DNA from: Proales similis
Lineage: Eukaryota; Rotifera; Eurotatoria; Ploima; Proalidae
NCBI GenBank assembly: GCA_019059635.1
Contig: JAGVRJ010000012.1
Location: 1,302,001-1,366,000, forward strand
Length of the DNA: 64,000 bases
Direction of reading: 5' to 3'
This document shows, one piece after another, positions 12,011 to 23,899 of this stretch. Position 1 is the first letter of the stretch. The number at the start of each line of letters is the position of its first letter. The translations under genes were made by a program, and so were the position numbers. Under the pieces are notes generated by a model, which made no database searches, was not told where the DNA came from, and was given only the letters and a program-made list of their open reading frames with translations.

Positions 12011-13106
12011 CGAGAACGTGACCTTCTCAATGGGCATGAAGCCAGACTCGCCCAAGGCTCTGCATGATACTCGGCCGTCGGGCCTGATGACGATGTGTGT
12101 CATGCTTCCATGAGCGAGACTGAACCGGAGCCAAGCTTCGGCTGGAAATTGTAGCGACCTTCAACACTTAATTGGGAACTGGCTGCTACGCGGGGCTGTT
12201 TGTTAGCGCTCACCTGCAGAAAATGTAGCGAATGACGTTTGCGTGGCAAATTATGACTTCGCACGAGTCCTCAAGCTGCTCGGGCGGAGCGCGATAAAAA
12301 TATTTCCTAAACGCGGCCTCAATTCTACTTCCGTCTTGAAAGAACTTCTTGATTCGATAATCGGTTCAAAACATGTCTCTATTGCTCGTCGACCAGAAAG
12401 CTTACAAAAAACTCCGGCTTCCAGTGTCCTACGGGCGGCTCGGGCGGTATGGGCGCTCCTTCGATCAGTATGGGATCGACGCTCATTGCCATGCTTGAGT
12501 CGATCTGGCTGCGGATTATTTCGGCGGTCTCCACCGCTCTGATCATTGTCGAGTGATAAAATTTAACGCTTTTAAACCGTTTGATAATCTCTCTCAATCT
12601 GAGGCCGGTGAATGCGGCCTGCTCTCGGCCTTTTGAAACCAGTTGGAGCCGAAGAGTGGTCAAAGGGACTCGATTTTGCCTACCTAGTTGAGTGAGGATA
12701 CGCTTGTCTGGATCGTCGGCCTCTGTCTCATATTGGCCGTGGCGGATAAGGATTATGTGTCTACTGGCGCGCGTCTTTTGAGGAATGAGCTCTGAATCGT
12801 CCAAGGCTCTTTTTGCTTCGGCTATTGCGGCTTGGCCGTGCGGCTGCTCGCTCAAGGAGCGATGTTTGCTTGGCTTTGTCACTGACTCTGGACCACGTCT
12901 ACTTCAATCAGACAAATGCGGCAGTTGAGTTGAATTCAGCTCAAGTACCTGTCCCAATTGTGGTCCCATTTCACTGACGGCTCGTAATTCGATGTCCATG
13001 ACGCTTTCAACGGCTCTCTGTCTATCAAGTGATAAACCAGAGCGCCTGAGCCGACAAGCGAGACACCTGCCAACGCCGACTGCAGCAGTTTCCTATAAGA
13101 GCGCAT
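12008..13106 (-). CDS. PGAM5: PGAM5-like mitochondrial serine/threonine phosphatase
   Basis: Phosphoglycerate-mutase-fold protein phosphatase of the mitochondrial membrane, involved in mitochondrial dynamics and cell death. Five exons splice in phase on the minus strand: 13106-12949, 12901-12684, 12629-12406, 12347-12214 and 12158-12008 (294 aa). An N-terminal hydrophobic segment (residues about 8-28) is the membrane anchor. It is followed by a WDHNWD motif, equivalent to the WDPNWD multimerisation motif of PGAM5. The catalytic LIRHGQYE centres on His107; further conserved blocks are TRAVET-like [33 protein letters not shown], and CHANVIRY with the second catalytic His. The human enzyme has RHS where this one has the more usual RHG. 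The 3' end is interlocked with agrin and the 5' end is shared with the kinase gene. The acceptor at 12902 is the least certain junction. Confidence 0.9.
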
Positions 13107-13358
13107 GCTTCTAAACTCGGCTAAAATAGACGGCAGATGGCAATTAAATGTGTTGCAACTAGGCGAACATCAATCTGCATTGTATTGAGCTGATTAGTTC
13201 AGTCGCATAATAAACGCACTCTAGACCAGACAGCAGCAGCAACATCGAGTCCAATTTGATTTGTCTTTTAAGTCCTTCATCATTTTGGCTACAAAGAGCT
13301 GGCCACTCGCAAACAAATAAAATCTACTCAGCAGAGTGTGCGCCACCAGTCATCGTAG
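13107..13358. promoter_or_regulatory. Bidirectional promoter region of PGAM5 and the deoxynucleoside kinase
   Basis: Only 252 bp separate the divergent start codons at 13106 (-) and 13359 (+). Both 5' UTRs and both core promoters must lie here. No clear TATA box at a suitable position was recognised on either side. Confidence 0.55.
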
Positions 13359-14213
13359 ATGCGTGCAGTCGTCGTCGTCGCCGCAAGAGGAATGAGCATA
13401 AATACAGTGGGCAAGCACATGAGCAAAATGAGCGCAATGGGCAGACAAATTGTGTATTCAATTGAAGGTAATGCGATCTGATCAGTTGTTTCCATTTGAA
13501 ATGTGAATCGAATATGTCGAATAGGCAACATTGCGTGCGGCAAGTCGATGGTCATCGATCACTTGGCCAAAAGAGGCGGCTTCCTTTGTGAGCAGGAGCC
13601 GGTCGCCGAATGGATGAACATGAGCACCGGCTCGGACATGCTCCGGGCCTTTTACGAGCAGAAAGAGCGCTACGCGTTCTCGTTCGAAAACCTCGTCCAA
13701 CTCAGCCGGCTAAAATCTTTTTATCACAGTTTCAATCAACTCAAGCAGAATCTGGTCAGCGCGCCTGCTGCAAGCATGTTCCTCGAGCGCTCAATATTCA
13801 GCAGCTTTCAGGTGTTCACTGCCGTCTCGTACGAGGACGGAATGCTGAGCAAAATGGAGCTGGACATCTTAGCTCGCTACTTTGGCCTGTTCTCGCGCGA
13901 GATCAGCCGCAGTCTCAATCTGATTCAGGGCCGAAGGTTAGACGAGCCGATCGAGTCTACAGATTGGCACAAGCCGCCGTTCAAATTGATCTACCTGAAG
14001 ACCTCGCCGCAAGTCTGCTTCGATCGGCTTCACATTCGCAACAGGCAGTCGGAGAGCGGCATCGATCTCATCTATCTGAGCAAGCTGCACGACAAATACG
14101 AGCAGTGGATAGGAAAATTGATTCAGGACGATGCCGATTCAGTGAAAGTGATAGACGCCAACTGCAGCCGGCCCGAAGTCATCAAACAGCTCGACGACTA
14201 CCTGTTTATCTGA
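13359..14213 (+). CDS. Deoxynucleoside kinase (dNK/TK2/dGK family), probably mitochondrial
   Basis: Phosphorylates deoxynucleosides in the salvage pathway. Two exons, 13359-13467 and 13525-14213, give 265 aa with the phase checked. The P-loop GNIACGKS (residues 37-44) spans the intron. It is followed by the substrate-pocket EPVAEW block typical of this family, the LERSIFSS segment (catalytic ERS-type motif, residues 124-126), and a C-terminal LIYLKTSPQVCFDRLHIRNR region matching the family LID-side motif. The first 30 or so residues are basic and hydroxylated with no acidic residue, which fits a mitochondrial presequence. The canonical LID Arg-Glu-Glu pattern appears altered to RNRQSESG. Specificity (thymidine or purine type) cannot be read. 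A poly(A) signal lies at 14293-14298. Confidence 0.88.
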
Positions 14214-14746
14214 TTGTTACTCTATGTTTGTTAATAGTTTGTGGCGTGTGCCACGAGAATCGTTTGCACAATACTTGTCTTGTCTGGTCGTGAATAAACT
14301 GGAAAACATGGCCCGTGACCAAGCTCTTCATCTGCTTGTCCAGTCGCACCGTTCGGAGCCCAAAGTTCACTTTCATTTGTTGTCATTAAATTTTCATTGT
14401 CGAATTTTGAATCAATCGCCAGCGAATAAGAGAATAGAAAACCGACCAAAGCAGTTGGAAAAACAAGCACGAGCGAAAATATCTTGGAACAAAAAAAACG
14501 AACGAATTGCTCTGAATGAAAAAGAAGAGATTATTTAACAAAGCATCCGAATCGACTGTTCGAATGGACCGGTCCGCGAGAGGTGAGTCGACAAATGAAG
14601 AGAGAGAGAGATAGAAGACGAAATGTCGAGTTTTGTTTGCCGCTTTAGCGGTTGCAGGAAGAGCTTGAGTAGAACGAAAGCCGCCACAAAAGAGGGAAGA
14701 TGCGTTCATTGTCGACTGAGTGTTTGCTTGCTTTGTGCGCTCATCA
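14214..14746. other. Convergent spacer between the kinase and the claudin-like gene
   Basis: Contains the kinase 3' UTR with AATAAA at 14293-14298 and the presumed 3' UTR of the minus-strand gene, with a GA tract near 14597-14610. I saw no coding sequence. No perfect minus-strand AATAAA was noticed close to the claudin-like stop. Confidence 0.6.
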
Positions 14747-16387
14747 TCAGGCGTTGGAGATGGCGATGAAATTGGCGGGCGGGTGGCGCGAAGTCGATAT
14801 TTTCACTTTCCAGCTGTTGTATTCGTTTACCATGTCGTCAAGGTAGAGAAGAACGGAGAAGCCAAGTATGAGAATGGTGAACAACAGGTCCAAGTAGAGC
14901 GTGAAGCCGTACGAGAACTCTTGGTCCACTTGACTCATGACGAGCACCACAAATCCGAGCACATCCAGACCGTTTAGCAGAGCTAGCCAATTAAAGCAGG
15001 TGAGACTTGGCTGCTCGGCATCGCACGCAGCTCTTACCTGACGATAGAAGGCATTCACCGGCCGAGTGCAGATAGTAGAGTGTTCGGGCCGACGAGCCGG
15101 CGCATAGGCCGGCGAACATGAGCACGATGCTAGAGGCGTGGAAAAGCAGGGCGATCAGTGAGATGATCATTAATGCTAGCTGTGTGTCTAAATGCAAACG
15201 TGAGCGTTCAACCTTGACCGCATGATGGATTCGGTCTACCTTGAAGAAGGAAGAAGCCCGTTCTGCAAACTACTTGACTGGCACCGTACAAGTTGGCGGC
15301 AATGACCGGATCGTCAACACTTTTGTTAAATTCGTTGTCAAGAACATGCTCTCGATGGTCATGCGTGTTCAAATTTATTAGATTTGTCGAGTTGAACGAT
15401 GTTGAATTGGTCGCATTGCACACAATCCATAGGCCAGCGCGTTGGTTATCTGCAAACGTAAGCGAGTTAGTTGACTCGTGTCATGCAGCGAAAAAACTTG
15501 GTCTTACTGGAAAAGTGAATCCAACTCGAACTCAAGTTGATCAGTAAAAAGCAGATGAATATTAGCAGAGCGAACGGAAGGCAAACCGCTTTGCGAGCAA
15601 TCTTGAGCCACTTTGGATCCCAGCGAGTGTGCCGATGAACGTGAATGTTCTTCTTATTCTGCGGCGGATTCTTAAGCGAATTAAGATTGCGGCTTGTGCT
15701 TTGCCTTGCCAACGACTGCTGCTGCTGCTGCTGAGAGGGCTGCTGACTAGACGATTTGACGCCTTTGACCGCTGTCTGAGGTACTCTTGAGGTCAAATCG
15801 GGCGCCAAATTCTCCGACTTGAGATACTCGTAGAGCGCCTTGCTTATTTCGTCGATTTCCATTTTAGAGTTGCTCCCCTGCCGCTTCAAAATGTTGGTCA
15901 AGTTTCGATAGGTTGGACTCACGTCCTTATCAGCTAAGTCTTCGAGCAGCTCCTCTTGGTGCAGCATTTGCATCTTGAGGAATTCGTTGCATACTTTCTC
16001 ACTGAGCTCTCTCAGCAGCTCGTCTGTCTTGGCCTCGTCAGAGTTCTGCTCGTTTTCGCCTTTGCCCGCTCGGTCTTGTGCCGGCTTCTTGGATGCGTTG
16101 GACGCCTTTTCTAGCCGCTTGGAAATCTCAATCTTGCGACGTTGAAGACTATCGCGGCGTTCTTTGGCATACTGATGCCAGGAGATGTACGGACGACTTT
16201 TGGGTGCTTCTTTTTGAATATCAGTTAAAGGTGCGGTCGTTGTTGATATGGCGGTCCATGCGGCTGCTGCGGCCACTGCAGCCGCCGCGAACATGGTCGC
16301 AGAGGTTTGTGTTTGTGTTTGAAGTTGCTTCCTATCATTTTTGCTGTTGCTCGACTTGGCCGGCGCGCCCACCACCGCCTCGGTCAC
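14747..16387 (-). CDS. Claudin-fold four-pass membrane protein with long cytosolic N-terminus
   Basis: Four minus-strand exons splice in phase (16387-15508, 15449-15240, 15187-15059, 14982-14747; 484 aa). Residues 1-266 are hydrophilic: an Ala-rich patch, a charged and probably helical stretch, and a glutamine run encoded by CAG repeats near 15715-15733. The C-terminal 220 residues form a claudin/PMP22-type unit. TM1 is at about 267-287. The extracellular loop carries W289, the GLW-x2-C signature (G299-C304) and a second Cys at 355. TM2 is at about 366-393, TM3 at about 408-425 and TM4 at about 432-454. Several N-glycosylation sequons (NATNST and following) lie in the loop. Ordinary claudins start only a few residues before TM1, so the extension is unusual. 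Whether it acts at junctions or as a channel subunit (stargazin/CACNG-like) is unknown. Confidence 0.8.
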
Positions 16388-19300
16388 TGTGCTTGCTTGC
16401 TTCGAAATTTTGACTGCTTTCAGTGGGCGAGCGACAAATATGAAAAGTTTTCGATCGTTCTCATCGCTCTCCGATTTTCGTGTCTATTGTCTCGATCGCT
16501 CGTTCGGCTCCGATCGGCTTGTTTTAAGCGCAATTCTTGACAGTCTCACTCCCCCCGATATTATTCGAAACGAAAATGCCGAGCCAGGAGTTGACGTGGG
16601 TGCACTTTTGCTTCGGGTGTCCTTCTCTTCTGCTGAATGCTCAAGTTTGCTGCTTGAAAATGTAAAATAAAAAGTGTCAGATTTTCACATTGGCTGGCCC
16701 TTGATTGAATCAAACGCTTGCTAGCTTCTAACTCAATCCGGGAGCTCTCCTTCTGTCCTCTTTATTTTCTTTTGTTTCCTTTCGCTTGCGGTGCAGTGCT
16801 TGCCTGCAGTTGCTACCGTTTTACTATTCCAAGCGTACGCTCGGCGCTTATTATTAATTCTGATCCCTCTGACTGCTTGCTTTCTAGATCGGTTGATGCC
16901 AAGTTAACACATCTAAATTTAAAATCGAGCGAAATATTAGAGAACGAGCGATGCAAATCTGATCACCATTGGTCCCATCAAACGAGAAATAAAATAAAAA
17001 TGCACGAAACGAATTCATTTCATAATCGCGCCGGCGCATACTAAAACAAGGAAACGTTTCTATTTGGGCTTGTGTGTTTGCCATCTCGTTTGTGTGTTCA
17101 GTTGTGTGTGTGTGTGTCGGCGTCTTGGATTGATTGCTTTGAGAATCAGTCATAAAAACAGCGGCCATTTGATTAAATGAAACAAAAATCCTCTAACGTT
17201 AAAGATCGCTTTCTTTTCTGCTCTTGTTGCCTTTTTCCGCTTCTCTCTTCTATTTAGTGATATTGAACTCGACAAGAGTGGAACAATAAATAAAGTCATA
17301 ATTAGGATGAACAACTGATTTCGAAGCCCTTTTGCTACATTTCCTCAGAGATCAAATGAATTAAAAAAAATGAAAGCGAGAAATAAAGAGAAAAAACGAA
17401 AGACACAATCGGGATACGACAACATCAAGACAGTAAGACAGTCGGAGGGAGTGAGAGAACAACAACCAAGCACGAGGCTAATCGATTAGATGTGATAGGT
17501 GACGTCTGAACCAAAATCTATAATTTCGATTTAAGAATTAATTCTCACTCGGCAAAGCCAACAAACGCCCAAGCGTAGAGAGGCAGGCACTCGCATTCGC
17601 TCTCTGCTCTGGCACCCTTTTGCTCTGCAAATTTTCACCGTCAGATATTTGAGAGAGAGAGAGAGAGCACCATTCTGCACTTTTGATTGCGATCGGCATA
17701 AAACGTTCAACGCTAACGATCATGTTCAAAAAGCGTTCGGCCGCGTATTTTTGTTTCAATTTAAGATAACTATTAACATAATAAAATCAATGCAATTGAC
17801 GTCGATTATGGCGCCCAAGTCGCGCAGATAAAAAAGAATTTTTTTCCTCCCCGAGTCAGACAGAGAGAGAGAGAGGCACACCAAGCACAATGAGCGGCAC
17901 AGCAATCGAGTAATTAGGCAGGCAACAATTAAGTTGACTTTGGTTAGCGAGTAGCGCCCACGTTTAGCAGTAATCGGGTCGCAAATGACTCGGAGGCAGG
18001 CATCATTCAAATTCCGTTCATGGTGGTCTGTTGCTCACTCTGGCGGCGCTGTGACTTTGATTCTTTCTCATCAGCCGTACTTTTGAATAGAGAAAAGAAA
18101 ATGCCAAACAAAATGTAAGGGTACAAGTTAGAATCAGAAAATGAGTAAGAAGGAGACTTGCTGAGCGATTAATGCCTCATGACAGAATCTCGAGCTGAGG
18201 AAAAATCGCATGCAAGCAATAGTCGTCAAGAACGCCAAATGCTCCCAATCACAATCTAATTTCTTGTTTTAATATCGACTCACAGAGCTTGTGATAGAGC
18301 GGAAGTATTTAGTTTGCTTGGTAATGTAGAACGTGTTTGAGATCAATCAATCTGTTGCAATGCGTGCGGCGGCGGCCAAAGCGTTCAAATTCTGCCAATG
18401 CCTAATTAAGCCGATTTGCAATCACACGCTGTCGCTAGCTACCTCTACTTTAGATGGCGTCTGATTCTAGCCTCAGTGAACTTAGCCAAGTCGCTTGAAT
18501 AGATCGAGAATGAGATGGCCGACAGACAGAGAGAGAGGGAGTGGCAAACTTGGATTCAAATGAGCAGAATATCAGAATAGACAAGACACGAAGAGAAGAG
18601 TGTTGACAAGAGCGCTGGCCACTTTTGTTCCGACAAGCAAATAGATTTTCGAGCCAAAATGCCAATCGCGTCGTATTTTCTCAAATGCTCGCTGCTCAAC
18701 AATCTTAACAGACTTATCCGATTTGAAAAGGAAAAGCTACTTAATGGTGCTGCTGCCGCGGTTGTAGATGTTTTCGTGCTTTTAAGAGTGCTTTTCTCAT
18801 GAATAGCATTTTCCTCTCTGTCATGTTTAAAAAGCAAACGCTCCAAAGGGCTAATATTCGCCTCAGAGACACAGAGACAGAGAGAGAGAGAGGGAGGATC
18901 AGAGTGAAAGAGAGGAAGACACAGAGACTAATACAGAGTTGGGGAGCGAGGGAAAGAGACATAGTCATAGAGGAAAAGCTAAACTAGAATGAGGCCAAGG
19001 CAAGCGAATTAGCCTCAGCCAGCTAGTTTGATTAATTTCTGCTCCTAATTGTTTCACAGTTGTGAAAGCTGCTCATTAAGTTTCTAGATGACGAGTTTAG
19101 ATTGGCATGGGGGTTAGTTGTGGCGCCATCCAAACTCTGCTCCCCTGCTCTCTCTTTCTGTCTCTCTCTCTCTCTCATACAAGCTTCCCTTCAGGGCTTG
19201 CGCTGGCACATTAAGATTCAAATATCCAACTGTTATTCGAATACTGTCAAAAGAGGCCGAGATCTTGTTTTGATTTTTAATTGAAACTTGAATTCGGGCA

Positions 19301-22300
19301 TAATAGGAAAGAGCAGCGTGAATGATGAATAATTTGTCGTCGCACAAGACTTCTCAAGTCGGCGTTGCTTGATTCCAGCTGACGCTTGGTCAATTACCAA
19401 GTCAAGTAGAGACTGGGCGAGTAAATGATGAGAAACATTGTAATTCGATCATTCATGTTCGCATTTTGCATTAAAATGGATGCTTAATGCATTGAGTCTA
19501 GTCGCACATCACACTCGGCAATGAGCAAGAAAAAACGACAATAACAACGACGAGGACGACGACAACAGCAATGATGGCGAACAAGAAGAAGATGATGACT
19601 TCGACAATTGAGGCAGGCAGGCAGCAGCAGCATAACATGTTAATTAGACAGCGACCGGTTTCACTGTAAAGAGAAAATGCTGCATCACGGCCAGAGCGAA
19701 ATTAATTCTTCTGAACTGAACGCTTTAGAAGAAGAGTTTAGAGTTGATTAATGAATTCTGTTGACTCACAGGCGCGTGGACGTCCCAGTTGGCCGAATCT
19801 ATCACTCAGCGCATGATCTGCTCAATTTCACTTGAACTCAATTTCACACATAACAACAACCCAGAGCTGCACAGTTAATCGAACTGAGTCAATATTAAGC
19901 GAATAAAAACATTGATCGGCTAAAACTTGCGGCAAAAGTGATCGGCCAGAGTGAACCAGCTGACACTTCCTGGTCGTCGTTAAACATGTAATACCCGCGC
20001 GCGCTCTGCCATTCCTGTGAGAGCCAAGTTCGCGTGTGCTCGCAAACAAATTTGAATAATCGATTTCTAGTCCATTAAACTCTCTCTCTCTCTTTCTCTG
20101 TGGTTGTGTCGCTGCCTTTGCTTCTTTATTTTGCCAAACAAGTTGGCCTGAAGGGTGCCCCCTCCCTCTTTCTTTGACTGTCTGTCTATCTCAATTGAAA
20201 TCTCAATTGCGTTCATAATGGAGTGCCAGTTTAAAGGACTGGCTGGAGGCAGACTGATTTGCTCTTTTGATCGAATAACTCATCAATGATCAAGCAACTG
20301 TAAAGTAAATGAGCCGAAGCACGAAAGAGAGAGAGAGAGTAAAGAGTCAGCGAATTGTTCAAAATTTAGGCATTTGTGTGCGCTTGAAGAAACAGGTTTG
20401 AGCTGAAACGGATGCCTTTTCGTCTTTGGACTCGGTGAACAAATAAATGCTTTCCCGTCGAGTTCGATCGAGTCGAGATGATTTCGGAGCCGACGATTAT
20501 CACTAAGTTGTTGAATTTTTTGAAACCGCTGCCAAGAATGAAATACTCGGCCAAGTGCGAGCTATCGCAAAACAAACGTTCTAATAATGGACTGAGACGA
20601 GCAGGGGAGAATGCGGCTTACGAATGGGCCTTAATACGAAGACGACAACGTCGAGAAGAGAAATAAGAAGACGAAGACGGTAGTGATGGGCCTGGTGACG
20701 TGACCTGCCCTAGAGTGTCGGATACGCGACAATGCGAATGAAAAATGAGTCGTGTTTTAATAATCTGATTGATCAATTGTGGATCATCTCTAAATAGGCC
20801 CATGGTCTAAAGCAGGCAGACTGCATCGTCATTCATTCGAGCTGATTTGAGTTGACACCGGCATCCGCCGGCTCCTCACCAGGCATACTGATGCAAGTTG
20901 ACGCTCATTATATTTCCAACCTTGCCTGCAAGCCAAATTTCGGCCGAACTGAGCGCGCACACGCATTGACAAACAGAGAAATATGCCAAGGAAGAGAGAA
21001 ATAGAGGAATCGATTTCAGTTCGCCTCGCTCAACTCGCCTTGTTCAGCTCTGCATTAAATAAATAAGAACAAGAAAAACAAGTGATTTCCAAAGCGCGCG
21101 TGTTCCTTTTGCCATCGTCTTGAGTAGATGAGAAAGCACGGCGAGTCGGCGGGGTGCATTGTCATTCGCCAATCTGCTGAGACGAGCATGCATGCATGGA
21201 GGCCAAGTTTCACTCGAGCCCAATGTTTTTCTTTTTGCACTTGCCGGCTGAAATCAATTTTCTACACATAAACTTCGATTCTAGTAAAGGCGGGCATCGA
21301 TTAAAAAAGCTCACAGCTCGGCAATTAATGCATCAAATAAATTAATCGGAGGCAAAACAGACGATACGTCGATGGCACAAGGCCCGCTCAGGCAAGCAGG
21401 CAGGCAGGCATCAAGAACTGGCATGTGAACTGGATAAGCATCAAGTAGCTGGTCGCTTTCATGCTTGCTTGAGCACTCGTTCACGCTTATCGTCAAGTGA
21501 GCCGAGCAGAGCGCAAATGATTTTATCCAAATCAATAATTCATGGACTAGTTGATACTGACGACGAGAAGGGCTAAATCGGTTGTGTTTAGTTCGGCCTT
21601 CTATTTACCTAATCCTCGATGGGAATTTCCGTTTCAAGCCGCGCCAGCTGCAAGATGCCGCCACCAAGAATGCGCATTTCAAATCGATATGAGGCCCACT
21701 CCTTATGCCTTTTTCTCTCATTGACGGCTCTGATTGCTGCATATCTTGCTTATCTGCTCGCATCGATTGCGCGCCTTCGTCGCTAAAAATTTTTTTTTCC
21801 TCCTCCATTTGACGCATGCCAAAGATAAAAGTCAGCAGCACACCACCAAGAGAACAACCCGCGGCGGCACTGGTGGAGGCAGAAAAAAGCAAATGTGGCG
21901 GCAAGGGTGTTAGACAATGTCATTCAGGCTTCATACTGAATTAGCGTCATAAATAAAGTTATTTGCTCAGCTAATTGCCGGGCCGGCCTGGACTCGCCAG
22001 AAAAAACAGTGCCAAACTCAAATGGTTCCGTCCATATTGACGCCAATTTAGGTGCCCTTTCTTCCCCTTCATTTCTCTCAATCCAAATGAGAGAATATGC
22101 ACTTAGGAAAAGTTTGCACTCACTTGCTCGTTCGTTCAAAATCAATTTGTTTTGCGAATGAACACCCGCATGGGTTTGTCCAAGTTTCGTCAGACGAGAA
22201 AGCCCTTGCACTGGCGCTTGCTGGTTTCTGTGGCCAACACTAGGCGTTGTTGTTGAGACTTTTAATCATTAATATAGTCGAGTCCCAATCAGAGTTTAAG

Positions 22301-23876
22301 CTTTCAAATCATCGAGCTAAGCATAAAGTACAATGCTCACGCAATTCTCTAGAAATCGAATGCATTGCGTGTTGCCGACACAAATCCCCGGCCCAGCTCG
22401 CGTGGTGAAAGGTGCATACACGATCAGATTTGTCCTCTATTTTGCTCTTTAGTTCTAGTTTCCTAATGACTCGATTGAACAAATTTTCAAGATCTCTTGC
22501 GCTTTAAACTCGCTCTGAACTCGTTTTGTTCGTACATGTCAGATTCTGTTTCAATTTGCTTTTGGCTTTCTTCAATTTTATTCGTGGCGCCAATCGAGCA
22601 AATGCATGAGAGACCCCGGTTCGATCTGAGAGGAATCGAAGGAAAGCAGCAGCAGCCCATGAAGTGTTGATACCATCGCTGCAGCTAATGATGATGATCA
22701 TCATCTCTACGATGATGAGGCAGAAGTTTGCACTCCTGAAGAAGAGATTTTGCGAAAAAAAAAACTGAAATCGATCCAACCGCATCGCACTATTGGCGGT
22801 TGTAGCAACCGCAACAATAGACCGAGAAAAAAAATGAAATAGTAATAGACGCAGGACTCGGCTGTGAATCGCATGAGTTCGATGAAACGAACGATTTAGT
22901 AAAAAAAGCCTTTTTTCCGGCGCCAAATCAAGCCGAAGCGATCGCATCAGACGCCATCCTTACTTGAAACACGGCGTATTGAATGCGAGCAAAGCTGTTG
23001 TTTTGTGTGAGTTGCATCTCTCAGCCGAAAGTATCTGAAACGAAGGAAAACGAGCAGCAGCAGGAGTAGAGTTGATCGAAAAAAAAAGAGGCGAAAACAA
23101 TGAATGAAACAAATGTGGGCATAGAAGAAAATTCAAAATTATGTCCGATTGATAACCAAACCTAGTTATGTAATTAAGAATAGAGAACAAGAATGAAGCG
23201 AGAGAGAAACAATAGAGAACGGCGAGCTGGGCTGCACAGAAGTGATCAGATTGGAGATGGAGCGGGCGGCACAGAGCTCGGGGCTCATTCTAAACGCTAA
23301 AATATCATTCGCTCATGGTCCAGAGCTTGTCGGGCCACTGGAGGTCGGAGTGAAGAAATTTGAATTGGCCACCAGATTGGAGGCGCATAATCGCCGGCTA
23401 AATGAAGATCATCGTGGCCTGCATGAAATCGGAATCGGGCGCAATTTTTAAATATCATTCGCTATTTGGGTGATGTTTACGTTTCTGATTATTATCAAGT
23501 CGAAAATTCGGATGCCTCATCATCCGTTCATCCTCTGCTCTCACTGAAGCAAGATAGCAAGCCAGCAAGAGCAAAGAGAGAGAGCAAGTAGAAAAGTAGA
23601 AGCGGCACCGATCGCGCGCTTTATTTACATCGAGCATTTATTATCGATGTTTTTAATTAGAATCAAGTGGATGAGTAGATGAGCGATTTTGAAAACTCAA
23701 ACTATTCGCCGACTAATATTGCTCATTTCAGTGCTTTGAGTTCTCACTCTACGTTCCTGAGCGTTCAATAGTCGACTGCCGCGCGTGCGTTCGCCAGTTG
23801 TTTGAATTTGTTTCTAAAAATTGTGCTCTTTGATCGCACCAATTCATGATTGTAATCGCATTCTTCCGATCCTTGC

Positions 23877-23899
23877 GCACACACACACACACACACACA
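23877..23899. repeat. CA dinucleotide microsatellite
   Basis: About 11 uninterrupted CA units in the gene desert. Confidence 0.9.

Noticed and set aside
11970-12362. A third agrin LG domain, apparently broken by frame changes
   Set aside because: On the minus strand this stretch is two intact PGAM5 exons (CHANVIRY and the VIRPDGRV region) that splice in phase. The plus-strand frames are shadows.
12243-12542. A 99-codon plus-strand open frame
   Set aside because: It is antisense to PGAM5 exons with catalytic motifs and has no domain of its own.
22690-22705. A 16-bp perfect palindrome of GAT/ATC triplets
   Set aside because: Explained by adjacent GAT and ATC simple repeats; a similar tract occurs near 36235.
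22504-22947. A 147-codon minus-strand frame in the gene desert
   Set aside because: Low-complexity F/L/R/S composition arising from A/G-rich DNA, no domain, no signal features and no splice partners.
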